Below, piece after piece: positions 1-9,138 of a stretch of 64,000 bases of DNA. The first letter of the stretch is position 1; each line of letters opens with the position of its first letter. Made by a program: the position numbers and the translations under genes. A model generated the notes under the pieces. It was not told the origin of the DNA. It did no database searches and was given only the letters and a program-made list of their open reading frames with translations. Source of the DNA: Nitrospirillum viridazoti CBAmc (lineage in GTDB: Bacteria > Pseudomonadota > Alphaproteobacteria > Azospirillales > Azospirillaceae). The stretch covers positions 372,001-436,000 of the forward strand of contig NZ_CP022113.1 of NCBI RefSeq assembly GCF_000730165.1, written 5' to 3'.

Positions 1-305
1 TCGAATACCAGCATGGGCCTCAGTGGCCGGCTTCGCTCCAGTGGCCGGACAACGACCCCAACGGCGTCAGCCGCGTGGTGTTCGAGGTAACCGACGGCCT
101 GCCGCAGAGCGTGCTGAAAAGCGGTCCCTGGTCGCTGTTCCACCTGGTGGACCAGGGCACGGTCACGCCGCTGGGCAGTGACAACTTCCGCGTCAACTTC
201 GCTTCCGGCACCCACAACGCCGGCTTCGAGGTGAAGTCCAGCACCTCGCTCAACCCCTTCATCCTCAAAGAACTGAGGGCGTTCCGTTGTCCAGTCTCTT
301 TCTGA
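1..305 (+). CDS. tssM: TssM (IcmF) C-terminal end, partial
   Basis: The reading frame is open from base 3 and stops with TGA at 303-305, giving the last 100 residues of a protein that begins to the left of the window. The visible tail contains the WP-rich stretch (HGPQWPASLQWP) followed by a beta-rich segment and ends in a FILKELRAFRCP-like strand. This fits the C-terminal domain of TssM/IcmF, the inner-membrane anchor of the T6SS membrane complex that reaches through the periplasm to TssJ. The next gene starts inside this one (TTG at 287), so the two are translationally coupled in one operon. The assignment rests on this short tail plus the unambiguous T6SS genes that follow. Confidence 0.8.
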   Translation, partial: EYQHGPQWPASLQWPDNDPNGVSRVVFEVTDGLPQSVLKSGPWSLFHLVDQGTVTPLGSDNFRVNFASGTHNAGFEVKSSTSLNPFILKELRAFRCPVSF

Positions 306-1861
306 ATGGCGCCGTCTCGGCTCACGAGCCGGGTTTCTTCGGCAAGATCCCGGCGCGGGGGGACTTTGTCTCCCGGCGGCTGGATCCCGCGACCGTCCGC
401 CCGCTGGACGAATGGCTGCAGGCGTCGCTCGCCACCAGCCAGCGGCAGATGGGTGAGGCGTGGCTGCCCAGCTACCTGGACACGCCGGTCTGGCGCTTTG
501 TCCTGGGGCCGGGGGTCTGCGGCGACACGGCCATGGCCGGCGTGCTGATGCCCAGCGTCGACCGGGTGGGGCGCTACTTCCCCCTGGTGCTGGCGACCCC
601 GCTGCCCGGCTGCGTCGCCCCCATCCGCCTGATCGAAAGCGGTCGCGCCTGGTTCGACAAGGTGGAGGACCTGGCGCTGACCTCGCTGGACGACGACTTC
701 AACTTTGACAGCTTCGACCAGGCCGCCCGTGTGCTGGGCGCACCGCCCTACGACACCACGCGCGGGCCGGTGGAAAGCAGCGCCTTCCGCGTCGGGCTGG
801 CCAACAATGGCGGCGCCAACGGCCGGGGCGCCCTGGGCGGCGCCTATGCCGAACTGCTGGACCAGGTGCTGATCGGCTTCAACAATCGCTTCAGCCTGTG
901 GTGGACCACGGGGTCGGACAAGGTGGCGTCCTCGCTGCTGATCTCGCCCGGCCTGCCGGCGCCGCAGAACTACGCCGCCTTCCTGGATGGACGCTGGGAG
1001 CGCTGGGGCTGGGAACGGCCGGCCGACACGGCGCTGCACCTGGCGGACGAGGAACTGCCCATCCTGCTGCTGCGGCCCGTGGTGGCGCTGCCCAGCCATG
1101 GCCGCACCCATCCCGGCACCCGCCGCACCATCAACCAGGACGCCCTGCTGCTGCGGCCCGACCTGGGCCTGTGGTGCGTCGCCGACGGCCTGGGCGGCCA
1201 TTCGGCGGGCGAGGTGGCCAGCGCCCTGACCGTGAAGGCGCTGGACGCGGTGATGCCGCCCCTGTCCTACGGCGGCTTCGTGGAAGAGGTGCGCGAGGCC
1301 CTGGTCGAGGCCAACGACAAGCTGCGGGCCCAGGCTGCCACCCTGGGCGATCAGGCGCTGATCGCCTCCACCGCCGTAGTGCTGCTGATTTACGCCAACC
1401 GCTTCAATTGCCTGTGGGTGGGCGACAGCCGCATCTACCTGCTGCGCGACGGCCGGCTGCGCCAACTGACCACCGACCACGTGGCCGCCGGCATCAACCA
1501 GCAGCAGCGGGCCACCATGCTGGTCACCCGTGCCGTGGGCGCCGCCGACACGCTGGAGATCGACATGGTGCAGGACGTCGTCCAGCCCGGCGACCGCTTC
1601 CTGTTGTGCAGCGACGGCGTCACCAAGGTGCTGAGCGAGACGGAGATCGCCACGCTGATGCGGGGCATGCCCCCGCGCGAGACGGTGGATGCCCTGGTGG
1701 AGAACATCCTGGTCAGCGGCGCGCCGGACAACCTGACCGCCGTCATCGTCGATGTGCCGGAAAGCGATCATCCGGTGGCCGAGGCAGCCATGCAGGCCAC
1801 GGCCGTGCCGGCGCCGCACCCGCCGGCGCTTGAAGACGTGCGCCAAGGGGGTGCGGAATGA
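287..1861 (+). CDS. TagF-PppA fusion: T6SS regulator plus PP2C phosphatase
   Basis: A 524-residue two-domain protein. Residues about 10-230 match TagF (EPGFFGKIPARGDFVSR motif near the start, then a GRYFPL motif), a post-translational repressor of T6SS assembly. Residues about 265-490 form a PP2C-type Ser/Thr phosphatase (PppA). Visible metal-binding motifs are RTINQD (Asp285), VADGLGGHSAGE (Asp300), VGDSR, CSDG and PDNLTAV. PppA reverses phosphorylation by the PpkA kinase encoded next. TagF and PppA are separate genes in Pseudomonas; the fusion is typical of alphaproteobacterial imp-type loci. I chose the TTG at 287 because a GAGG lies upstream and the frame begins at the TagF domain. The gene overlaps the tssM end by 19 bases and the ppkA start by 4 (ATGA). 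Confidence 0.92.
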   Translation: MSSLFLNGAVSAHEPGFFGKIPARGDFVSRRLDPATVRPLDEWLQASLATSQRQMGEAWLPSYLDTPVWRFVLGPGVCGDTAMAGVLMPSVDRVGRYFPLVLATPLPGCVAPIRLIESGRAWFDKVEDLALTSLDDDFNFDSFDQAARVLGAPPYDTTRGPVESSAFRVGLANNGGANGRGALGGAYAELLDQVLIGFNNRFSLWWTTGSDKVASSLLISPGLPAPQNYAAFLDGRWERWGWERPADTALHLADEELPILLLRPVVALPSHGRTHPGTRRTINQDALLLRPDLGLWCVADGLGGHSAGEVASALTVKALDAVMPPLSYGGFVEEVREALVEANDKLRAQAATLGDQALIASTAVVLLIYANRFNCLWVGDSRIYLLRDGRLRQLTTDHVAAGINQQQRATMLVTRAVGAADTLEIDMVQDVVQPGDRFLLCSDGVTKVLSETEIATLMRGMPPRETVDALVENILVSGAPDNLTAVIVDVPESDHPVAEAAMQATAVPAPHPPALEDVRQGGAE

Positions 1862-3144
1862 GCCAAGCCGCCGTTCTTACCAACCCCGGCGCCACCGTGG
1901 CGAACGAGGAACCGCAGCAGCCGGACGAGATGACCTCGCTGCTGCTGAGCCCCGAAGCGCCGGATGAACTGACCCGCTTCGCCCCGGCCGAGCTGACCGA
2001 GGTCATGGTGGCGGCGGACGTCGCCGCGCCGAACGCCGCCCCGGTGGTGCCGACGCGCGAGGTGGTGGAAAGTCAGGTGGCGGGCTTCATCGCCGGCGTC
2101 CGGGCGCAGGCGCACCGCGCCGGCCTGGATGAGGTCGCGTCGCTGGACCTGCTGAGCGGCGCCCGTGCCGCGCTGGACCGCCACATCCAGGCCGCCCAGC
2201 GCCCTTGGGAGGATGGACCGGAGCCCGCGGCCGGTGCCGCGCCGGCGGCCAAGGCCGATCCCACCGGCTGGTCGGTGGCGCCGGGCAGCACCATGCTGAA
2301 CACCTTCATCGTGCGCACCCTGCTGGCGCGCGGCGGGATGGGGGAAATCTATCGGGTGCGCCATCGCGACCTGAAGACCGACCAGGCCATCAAGGTCATC
2401 ATCCCGGAATACCGGGACGACGCCAAGATCGTGGGCCTGTTCCACGAGGAAGGCCGCCTGCTGCAGCGCATCCGCCATGACGCGGTGGTCAGCTGCGCCG
2501 GCCTGTACCGCGACGGCGACGGCCGGTCCATGCTGGTGCTGGAGTATATCGACGGCCAATCGCTGTCCTACTTCCTACGGCGCGGGCCTTTGGGCCTGAC
2601 GGCGCTGGAGGCCCTGCTGCGCCGCCTGGCGGCGGGCCTGACGGCGGTGCACGCCGTCGGCATCGTCCACCGCGACGTCAGCCCCGACAATATCCTGCTG
2701 CCCGGCGACAATCCGGCGGCGGCCAAGCTGATCGATTTCGGCGTGGCGCGGGAGATGCGCAACGGCGTCACCCCGCGCGACGGGCTGGATTTCGCCGGCA
2801 AGTTCTCCTTCGCCTCGCCCGAGCAGCTGGGCATGCACGGCGGCGCCATCGGCGTCGCGTCCGACATCTATAGCCTGGGCCTGGTCATCGTCGCGGCCGC
2901 GCGGGGCGAGAAGCTGGCCATGGGCCAGACGGTGGAGGAGGCGACGGCCGCCCGCCGCCAGGTTCCCGACATCAGCGCCGTGCCCGACCGGCTGCGCGGC
3001 TTGGTGGAGGCCATGCTGCAGCCCGATCCCAAGCGCCGGCCCACTGACCTGAACACGCTGCTGCGGGCGCTGGACGCCAACAGCGGTTCGTCGGCCAAGG
3101 GCGGCTTCTGGGGCCGGCTGTGGCCGTCGCGGAAAGGTGCATGA
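1858..3144 (+). CDS. ppkA: PpkA-like T6SS serine/threonine kinase
   Basis: A 428-residue protein with a eukaryotic-type kinase domain at about residues 145-410. Visible motifs are the glycine-rich loop RGGMGE, the ATP-anchoring lysine in AIKVI (Lys179), the catalytic HRDVSPDN (Asp273), DFG in LIDFGVA (Asp293) and an APE-like SPEQLG. It forms the threonine-phosphorylation switch of T6SS with the upstream PppA domain; the usual substrate is an FHA protein (Fha/TagH), not encoded in this window. Unlike Pseudomonas PpkA there is no transmembrane helix and no C-terminal periplasmic domain. Instead a 145-residue Ala/Glu-rich N-terminal extension precedes the kinase, so it is probably cytosolic. The start ATG overlaps the preceding stop and the stop overlaps the tssA start. 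Confidence 0.9.
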   Translation: MSQAAVLTNPGATVANEEPQQPDEMTSLLLSPEAPDELTRFAPAELTEVMVAADVAAPNAAPVVPTREVVESQVAGFIAGVRAQAHRAGLDEVASLDLLSGARAALDRHIQAAQRPWEDGPEPAAGAAPAAKADPTGWSVAPGSTMLNTFIVRTLLARGGMGEIYRVRHRDLKTDQAIKVIIPEYRDDAKIVGLFHEEGRLLQRIRHDAVVSCAGLYRDGDGRSMLVLEYIDGQSLSYFLRRGPLGLTALEALLRRLAAGLTAVHAVGIVHRDVSPDNILLPGDNPAAAKLIDFGVAREMRNGVTPRDGLDFAGKFSFASPEQLGMHGGAIGVASDIYSLGLVIVAAARGEKLAMGQTVEEATAARRQVPDISAVPDRLRGLVEAMLQPDPKRRPTDLNTLLRALDANSGSSAKGGFWGRLWPSRKGA

Positions 3145-4274
3145 TGGATAACGGCGTTATCGTGCCCCCCGGCGTCCTGGACCTTCCCGCCCTGCTGGCC
3201 CCCATCCCGGGCGACCCGCCCTGCGGGCCGGACCTGCGTGTGCACAACGGCGGCGATGCCGCCTATTTCCAGCTGAAGGATCTGCGCGCCACCGCGCGTG
3301 CCATTGAGCGGCGGGCGGATTCCGAGGATGAGGCCCAGACCTCTCTGGCGGAGTGGCAGCGTATCCAGGACCTGGCGCGCAGCGTCCTGGCCCAGCGCAC
3401 CAAGGACATCGAGGTCGCCGTCTGGCTGACCGAGGCCGCCGTGCGGCTGGAGGGTTTCGCCGGCCTGGCCGATGGCTTCCGCCTGCTGGCCGGCTTGGTG
3501 GAGCAGTATTGGGACGGCGTCCATCCCCAGCCGGACGAGGATGGCATCGCGGTCCGCCTGGCGCCGATCGGCGGCCTTAACGGCCACGGGGCGGAAGGCA
3601 CGCTGATCCAGCCCATCCGCAAGGTGCCGCTGCTGCGCGAGGACCAGCCCATCGCCTACTGGCACTATGCCTTGGCCCAGCGCGCCAGCCAGACGCCGGA
3701 CACGCGCAGCCGCCCGGGCCGCACCCCGCCGCCCACGCTGGACGCCCTGTCCCAGCGCATGAGCCAGGTGCCAGCGGCCCGCAACCGGGCGCTGCTGGCC
3801 GACATCCGCGCCTGCCGCCGGGCCTTCCGCGACCTGGATCGGCTGCTGACCGAACGGGCGGGCGCCGACGCCCCGCCCACCTCCACCATCACCCACATCC
3901 TGGAGGAGGTGGAGGACGCGGTGGTGTTCCTGACCGGCCTGTCGGCCAAGGAAGAGGTGGAGGAGGCCGCCGTGCCCGACGTCATCCTGCATTCCGCCAC
4001 CGGCGCCCCCGTCGTGGACGAGGCTGCGGCGCCCCAGCGGCCGGCCAAGGGCATCACCAGCCGGGAAGAGGCGCTGACCCTGCTGGCGGAGATTGGTCAG
4101 TACTTCCGCCGCACTGAACCCCATTCACCCCTGTCCTACACCATCGAGGACCTGGTCCGGCGCGGCCGCATGCCGCTGCCCGAACTGTTGGCCGAGCTGC
4201 TGGCGGACGCGGGTGCCCGCAACACCCTGCTGACCACCGCCGGCATCCGCCCGGTGCAGGGCAACGGACAGTAA
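3141..4274 (+). CDS. tssA: TssA (ImpA) T6SS cap/baseplate protein
   Basis: A 377-residue protein of the ImpA N-terminal family. The signature region is at the start (LDLPALLAPIPGDPPCGPDLR), followed by the helical segment with YWDGVHPQPDEDG and the APIGGLNG motif. TssA caps the growing sheath or joins it to the baseplate. The C-terminal part holds the HSPLSYTIEDLVRRGRMPLP element found in the short class of TssA. I prefer the ATG at 3141 (or the one at 3144): it overlaps the ppkA stop as ATGA and has GGAAAGG about 5 bases upstream. The longer reading at 3120 would run into the kinase gene. Confidence 0.93.
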   Translation: MMDNGVIVPPGVLDLPALLAPIPGDPPCGPDLRVHNGGDAAYFQLKDLRATARAIERRADSEDEAQTSLAEWQRIQDLARSVLAQRTKDIEVAVWLTEAAVRLEGFAGLADGFRLLAGLVEQYWDGVHPQPDEDGIAVRLAPIGGLNGHGAEGTLIQPIRKVPLLREDQPIAYWHYALAQRASQTPDTRSRPGRTPPPTLDALSQRMSQVPAARNRALLADIRACRRAFRDLDRLLTERAGADAPPTSTITHILEEVEDAVVFLTGLSAKEEVEEAAVPDVILHSATGAPVVDEAAAPQRPAKGITSREEALTLLAEIGQYFRRTEPHSPLSYTIEDLVRRGRMPLPELLAELLADAGARNTLLTTAGIRPVQGNGQ

Positions 4275-4350
4275 GACACTGATGAGAAATCATTTTTATT
4301 TCGGGGCAACCCCTGACGACATGCAGCAACCCATGGGTAGGAGAAGGTAG

Positions 4351-4860
4351 ATGGCCAGCGTTCATGACAAGCTCGAGCGGGTTCGCAAGCCGCGCGTGCA
4401 CATCAAATACGAGGTCGAAACCGATGGGGCGATGGTCGAGAAGGAGCTGCCCTTCGTGGTCGGCGTGCTCGGCGATTTCTCCGGCGACCCGACGGACGAC
4501 CTGAAGCCGCTGAAGGACCGCAAGTTCATCCAGATCGACCGCGACAACTTCAACGAAATCCTGGCGCGCATGAAGCCGTCGCTGTCGTTGCGCGTGCGGA
4601 ACGAGCTGGAAGACGACGGCAGCGAAATGGCCGTGGAGCTGAAGTTCTCCTCGCTGGAGGACATGGAGCCTGGCCAGATCGTTCGCCAGGTGCCGGCGCT
4701 GCGCAAGCTGTTGGAGACGCGCAACCAGCTGCGCGACCTGCTGACCAAGGCCGACCGCTCGACCCAGTTGGAAGACCTGCTGGAATCCATTCTTCAGGAC
4801 GACACTCAGCTGCGCAAGCTGTCGCAGCAGCTGGGCGCCACCGCCGAGGAGGTGAAGTGA
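4351..4860 (+). CDS. tssB: TssB (VipA) contractile sheath small subunit
   Basis: A 169-residue protein. The start ([20 protein letters not shown]), the central [11 protein letters not shown] motif and the [12 protein letters not shown] motif are diagnostic of TssB/VipA. It forms the contractile sheath as a heterodimer with TssC. The gene is preceded by a strong AGGAGAAGG site about 5 bases before the ATG. The 76-base gap after tssA (4275-4350) is the largest gap inside the operon and holds an AT-rich CATTTTTATTT run and a small GGGG-CAA-CCCC hairpin, so a local promoter or processing site is possible. The stop overlaps the tssC start. Confidence 0.97.
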   Translation: MASVHDKLERVRKPRVHIKYEVETDGAMVEKELPFVVGVLGDFSGDPTDDLKPLKDRKFIQIDRDNFNEILARMKPSLSLRVRNELEDDGSEMAVELKFSSLEDMEPGQIVRQVPALRKLLETRNQLRDLLTKADRSTQLEDLLESILQDDTQLRKLSQQLGATAEEVK

Positions 4861-6353
4861 TGACCGACACCCTGACCGTTTCCCGCGAAGAAGCCGCGGC
4901 CGGCACCGTCGAAGGCCTCTCGCTGCTGGACCAGGCCATCGGCGCCACCAAGCAGACCGAGCCGGCGCGTGTGCAGGAACTGCTGCGCACCCTGACGGAA
5001 GAGGCGCTGGGCGGCACCGTCACCTACAGCCGCAACCTGACCCAGACGCTGACCGCGGCGGTGAAGGCCATCGACGCCAAGCTGTCCAAGCAGCTGGCCG
5101 CCATCATGCACCACCCGGAATTCCTGAAGCTGGAAGGCAGCTGGCGCGGCCTGCACCACCTGGTCATGAACACCGAGACCAGCGCCAACCTGAAGATCCG
5201 CGTGCTGAACGTGCGCAAGCGCGAACTGGCGAAGGATCTGGCCAAGGCGGTGGAGTTCGACCAGAGTGAGCTGTTCAAGAAGCTCTATGAGAACGAGTTC
5301 GGCACGCCCGGCGGTGAGCCCTACGGCATGCTGATTGGTGACTATGAGTTCACCAACCACCCCGAGGATGTGCAGATGCTGTCCAGCATCTCCAGCATCG
5401 CGGCGGCGGCCTTCGCCCCCTTCATCTCCGCCGCCAGCCCCAAGCTTTTCGGCTTCCAGGATTACCAGGAACTGGCCAAGCCCCGTGACCTGGAGAAGAT
5501 TTTCGAGACGGCGGAATACGCGCAGTGGCGCAGCTTCCGCGACAGCGAGGACAGCCGCTTCACCACGTTGACCCTGCCGCGCGTGCTGGCGCGCCTGCCC
5601 TACGGCGCCGCCACCCTCAGCGTGGATGACTTCAATTTCGAGGAGGCGCCCCTGGACCCCTCGGGCAAGTCGCTGGCGCTGGAGCACAACGAATATTGCT
5701 GGATGAACGCGGCCTACGTCCTGGGCTCGCGCGCCACCGAGGCCTTCGCCAAGTACGGCTGGTGCACGGCCATCCGCGGTGCCGAGGGCGGCGGCAAGGT
5801 GGAAACCCTGCCCACCCACGTCTTCGTCAGCGATGACGGCGACCCCGACCAGAAGTGCCCGACGGAGATCGGCATCACCGACCGTCGCGACGCCGAGCTG
5901 GGCAAGCTGGGCTTCCTGCCGCTCTGCCATTACAAGAACACCGACTATGCCGTGTTCTTCGGCGCCCAGACGGTGCAGAAGCCCAAGAAGTACGACCGTC
6001 CGGACGCCACGGCCAACGCCGCCATCTCCGCCCGCCTGCCGTACATGATGGCCACGTCCCGCTTCGCCCATTACCTGAAGGTGATGGCGCGCGACAAGAT
6101 CGGCTCCTTCCTGGAGGTCGAGGATTGCGAGGCTTGGCTGAACCGCTGGATCAACAATTACGTCAACGCCAACGAGGGCGCCGGCCAGGAAATGAAGGCC
6201 GCCTACCCGCTGCGCGAGGCCAAGATCACGGTGAAGGAAATCCCGGGTAAGCCCGGTTCCTATAACGCCATCGCCTGGTTGCGGCCCTGGTTGCAGATGG
6301 AGGAACTGACGACCTCGCTGCGCATGGTGGCACGGATACCGAGCAAGCTCTGA
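4860..6353 (+). CDS. tssC: TssC (VipB) contractile sheath large subunit
   Basis: A 497-residue TssC/VipB (EvpB family) protein. Visible signatures are [15 protein letters not shown], the [20 protein letters not shown] region with [13 protein letters not shown], the [14 protein letters not shown] segment and the C-terminal [16 protein letters not shown]. It interlocks with TssB to build the sheath whose contraction fires the Hcp tube. The ATG at 4860 overlaps the tssB stop (TGATG); a GTG one codon earlier is an alternative. A second, diverged TssC follows immediately, as in Agrobacterium and Rhizobium loci that carry two TssC genes (TssC40/TssC41, ImpC/ImpD). Confidence 0.97.
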   Translation: MTDTLTVSREEAAAGTVEGLSLLDQAIGATKQTEPARVQELLRTLTEEALGGTVTYSRNLTQTLTAAVKAIDAKLSKQLAAIMHHPEFLKLEGSWRGLHHLVMNTETSANLKIRVLNVRKRELAKDLAKAVEFDQSELFKKLYENEFGTPGGEPYGMLIGDYEFTNHPEDVQMLSSISSIAAAAFAPFISAASPKLFGFQDYQELAKPRDLEKIFETAEYAQWRSFRDSEDSRFTTLTLPRVLARLPYGAATLSVDDFNFEEAPLDPSGKSLALEHNEYCWMNAAYVLGSRATEAFAKYGWCTAIRGAEGGGKVETLPTHVFVSDDGDPDQKCPTEIGITDRRDAELGKLGFLPLCHYKNTDYAVFFGAQTVQKPKKYDRPDATANAAISARLPYMMATSRFAHYLKVMARDKIGSFLEVEDCEAWLNRWINNYVNANEGAGQEMKAAYPLREAKITVKEIPGKPGSYNAIAWLRPWLQMEELTTSLRMVARIPSKL

Positions 6354-7804
6354 TGCAACAGACCCTTGAGGCGGCAGCCCCGGGGGTGGAACGACGCATC
6401 GACACGACGGAAGGCCGGGTTCCCCGGCCCGACGCGCCCCCGGCTTGGCGGCTGGACCTCAGCCGCCATCCCGACAAGCGCCTGGTCATCGACCAGCTGA
6501 TCGCGGCGATCGACGCTCTGCTCACGGCCCAGGTCAACGCCATCCTGCACAATCCCCGCTTCCAGCAGCTGGAGGCGTCGTGGCGCGGGCTGCTTCAGCT
6601 CGTGGAGGCCTCGGCCTCCACCCGCGCCATCAAGATCCGCGTGCTGGACGTGTCCTGGCGCGAACTGTGCCGCGACTTCGAACGCGCCATCGAGTTCGAC
6701 CAGAGCCAGCTGTTCACCAAGGTGTACAGCGATGAGTTCGGCACGCCCGGTGGGGAGCCCTTCGGCCTGTTGATCGGCGACTACGCCGTGCAACACCAGC
6801 GCGACGCCGACCACCCCACGGACGACGTGGGCACGCTGAAGGCCATCGCCGCCGTGGCGGCCGCGGCCTTCTGCCCCTTCGTCACCAGTTGCTCGCCGGC
6901 GCTGTTCGGGCTGGACAGCTTCGGCGACATGGCCAGCGACGTGGACCTCGCCCGCTCCTTCGAGGGGCATGAGTTCATCCGCTGGCGGGCCCTGCGCGAG
7001 GCGGACGACGCCCGCTTCATCGGCATCGCCCTGCCCCGGGTGATGATGCGGCCACCCTACCGCCACGACCCCAACCGCATCGACGGCTTCCGCTTCATGG
7101 AACGCACGGGCCGGCCGGGGGCGGGGGACTACCTGTGGGGCAACGCCGCCTTCGCCTTCGCCACCGTGGTCATGCGCGCCTTCCACCAGTACGGCTGGTT
7201 CGCCGACATCCGGGGCGCGCCGGACGACCTGAACGGCGGCGGCCTGGTGGACCGTTTCCCCGGCCACACCTTCCCGACCCTGGGCGGGGCCGCGGCGCCG
7301 GCTGCACCCCTGGACGTCTACCTGTCCGACCGGCAGGAGAAGCAGTTGAGCGACCTGGGCATCGTGCCCCTGTCGCGGGTCAGCTACGTCGACGCCTGCG
7401 TCTTCTACAGCTGCCAGTCGCTGCACCAGCCCAAGGTCTATGACCGGGCGACGGCCACCTCCAACGCCCGGCTGTCGGCCATGCTGCAGTACGTTCTCTG
7501 CGCCTCGCGCTTCGCGCACTACATCAAGATGATCGGCCGGGACAAGATCGGTTCCTTCGCCACGGCGCATGATTTCGAGGAACATCTGCGCGATTGGCTC
7601 AGGGGCTATTGCCTGGCCAACGACGACGCCAGCACCTCGTTCAAGGCCCGCTATCCCCTGCGCGAGGCCGAGGTGCAGGTTCGCGACATTGCGGGCCGGC
7701 CGGGCGCCTTCGGCTGCGTCATCCATCTGAAACCGCATTTCCAGCTCGACGATGTCCAGACCAGCTTCCGCCTGGTCACGGAACTCGTCGGCCCGCAGGC
7801 CTGA
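6353..7804 (+). CDS. Second TssC-family sheath protein (ImpD/TssC40-like)
   Basis: A 483-residue paralogue of the preceding TssC. It keeps the family signatures ([77 protein letters not shown]) but has its own N-terminal extension with a Pro/Arg-rich start and insertions near ALFGLDSFGD. The ATG at 6353 overlaps the stop of tssC by one base. Two consecutive TssC genes are characteristic of alphaproteobacterial T6SS loci; in Agrobacterium both copies are reported to be needed. Which copy forms the shaft and which a specialised position cannot be read from sequence. Confidence 0.92.
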   Translation: MQQTLEAAAPGVERRIDTTEGRVPRPDAPPAWRLDLSRHPDKRLVIDQLIAAIDALLTAQVNAILHNPRFQQLEASWRGLLQLVEASASTRAIKIRVLDVSWRELCRDFERAIEFDQSQLFTKVYSDEFGTPGGEPFGLLIGDYAVQHQRDADHPTDDVGTLKAIAAVAAAAFCPFVTSCSPALFGLDSFGDMASDVDLARSFEGHEFIRWRALREADDARFIGIALPRVMMRPPYRHDPNRIDGFRFMERTGRPGAGDYLWGNAAFAFATVVMRAFHQYGWFADIRGAPDDLNGGGLVDRFPGHTFPTLGGAAAPAAPLDVYLSDRQEKQLSDLGIVPLSRVSYVDACVFYSCQSLHQPKVYDRATATSNARLSAMLQYVLCASRFAHYIKMIGRDKIGSFATAHDFEEHLRDWLRGYCLANDDASTSFKARYPLREAEVQVRDIAGRPGAFGCVIHLKPHFQLDDVQTSFRLVTELVGPQA

Positions 7805-7818
7805 CGGGAGAGGACCCC

Positions 7819-8643
7819 ATGAGCCAGACCGCCATCACCAACGCCCTGGAGGCCGGCGACCTGTTCGGCGCCTTGTCCGCCGCCACCGCGCATGTGCAGA
7901 AGGCGCCCACCGACACCGGCGCCCGCTATCTGCTGGCGGAGATCCTGTGCGTGGCGGGACAGTTGGAGCGGGCGGACAATCAGCTGTCCGTCGTGCTGAA
8001 CCAGGACCCCGGCTCCATGGTGCCGGTCTCGCTGCTGCGCCAGCTGATCCGGGCGGAGACGGCGCGCCAGGACTGGTACCGCGAGGGCCGTCCGCCGGAA
8101 TTCCTGACCGACATCACCGCCGCCGCCCGCCTGCACCTGGAGGCGGGCGTGAAGGCACGCGCCGGGGACGGGCAGGGGGCCGCCGCCACGCTGGCGGAGG
8201 CGGAGACGCTGCGCCGCGCCACCACCGGCCAGCACAAGGGCGCGGCCTTTGCCGACTTCCGCGACCTGGACGACACCTGCGGCGGCCTGCTGGAGATGCT
8301 GAGCGCCGATGGCAAGTACTTCTGGGTGGGCGCTGACGAGGTTCTGGGCCTGGATTTCGCGCCGCCCAAGCGCCTGTCGGACCTGATCTGGCGCCCCGTG
8401 CGCCTGACCCTGCGCGACGGCACGGCCGGCAGCCTGTACATGCCCATGATTTACGCCGGCGCCGGGACCGACGGCCTGACCGACCAGCACCGGCTGGGCC
8501 GCCTGACGGATTGGGTGGATCGGCACGGCGCCATCCTGGGGCGGGGCCAGCGCTGCTTCCTGCTTGGCGACGACGCCGTGGGGGCAGCCGACCTCACCTC
8601 CCTGCGCTTCGATGAAACCCAGGCCGATGTGGAGGCGGCGTAA
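7819..8643 (+). CDS. tagJ: TagJ (ImpE) T6SS accessory protein
   Basis: A 274-residue ImpE/TagJ-family protein. The N-terminal half is helical and TPR-like (ARYLLAEILCVAGQLERADNQL), the centre has the FADFRDLDD segment, and the C-terminal half has the DLIWRPVRL and YMPMIYAGAG motifs. TagJ binds the N-terminal helix of TssB in systems where studied and may influence ClpV-driven sheath recycling. The start at 7819 is chosen because GGGAGAGGA lies just upstream and the preceding gene ends at 7804. An upstream in-frame ATG at 7594 would lie deep inside the preceding gene. Confidence 0.9.
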   Translation: MSQTAITNALEAGDLFGALSAATAHVQKAPTDTGARYLLAEILCVAGQLERADNQLSVVLNQDPGSMVPVSLLRQLIRAETARQDWYREGRPPEFLTDITAAARLHLEAGVKARAGDGQGAAATLAEAETLRRATTGQHKGAAFADFRDLDDTCGGLLEMLSADGKYFWVGADEVLGLDFAPPKRLSDLIWRPVRLTLRDGTAGSLYMPMIYAGAGTDGLTDQHRLGRLTDWVDRHGAILGRGQRCFLLGDDAVGAADLTSLRFDETQADVEAA

Positions 8644-8646
8644 GCC

Positions 8647-9138
8647 ATGCCGGCGCAACAGCCCGCCACCATCGTGCCCTCCGTCCTCGACCGGCTGATC
8701 CAGCCGGTGGAAGGGCCGGCCGTGCGCAGCCTGGGCTGGAACGCGGCGTTGTCGCAGCTCAAGAACTCCATCCGCCGGGATCTGGAGGCCATGCTGAACA
8801 CGCGGCGGCGGCCGGGCAAGCTGGGCAATGATGTCGGCGAGCTGCACCGGTCCCCCCTGCAGTACGGCATCCCCGACTTCACGGCCATGAGCATGGCCGC
8901 ACCGGAACGCCAGGCCGCCTTCGGCCGCGCGCTGGAGGTGGCCATCCGCGAGTTCGAGCCGCGCCTGTCGTCGGTGGCGGTCACCCTGCTGAACGGCGGC
9001 CGCAACCTGGACCGCACCCTGCGCTTCCGGGTGGAGGCGGTGATCCGCCTGGACCCATCGCCGGAGCCCATCGTCTTCGAATCCGTGCTGGACCCCGTCA
9101 GCCAGACCTTCCTGATCAAGGGCGACCCCCATGCCTGA
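8647..9138 (+). CDS. tssE: TssE baseplate protein (gp25-like)
   Basis: A 163-residue protein with the gp25/lysozyme-like fold signatures of TssE: SIRRDLEAMLNTRRRP, the YGIPDFT motif, then IREFEPRLSSVAVTLL and the final FRVEAVIRLDP strand. TssE is the baseplate wedge component homologous to phage T4 gp25 and nucleates sheath polymerisation. It starts 3 bases after the tagJ stop and overlaps the tssF start by 8 bases, so the three genes are coupled. Confidence 0.95.
   Translation: MPAQQPATIVPSVLDRLIQPVEGPAVRSLGWNAALSQLKNSIRRDLEAMLNTRRRPGKLGNDVGELHRSPLQYGIPDFTAMSMAAPERQAAFGRALEVAIREFEPRLSSVAVTLLNGGRNLDRTLRFRVEAVIRLDPSPEPIVFESVLDPVSQTFLIKGDPHA

Noticed and set aside
20-1846. Long - strand frame opposite tssM and tagF-pppA
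   Set aside because: It is antisense to clear TagF and PP2C domains, and its translation is Gln/His/Gly-rich without any family character.
7594-7818. An upstream start for the tagJ frame
   Set aside because: It would overlap the second tssC gene by about 210 bases. The ATG at 7819 has a good ribosome-binding site and matches the family N terminus.
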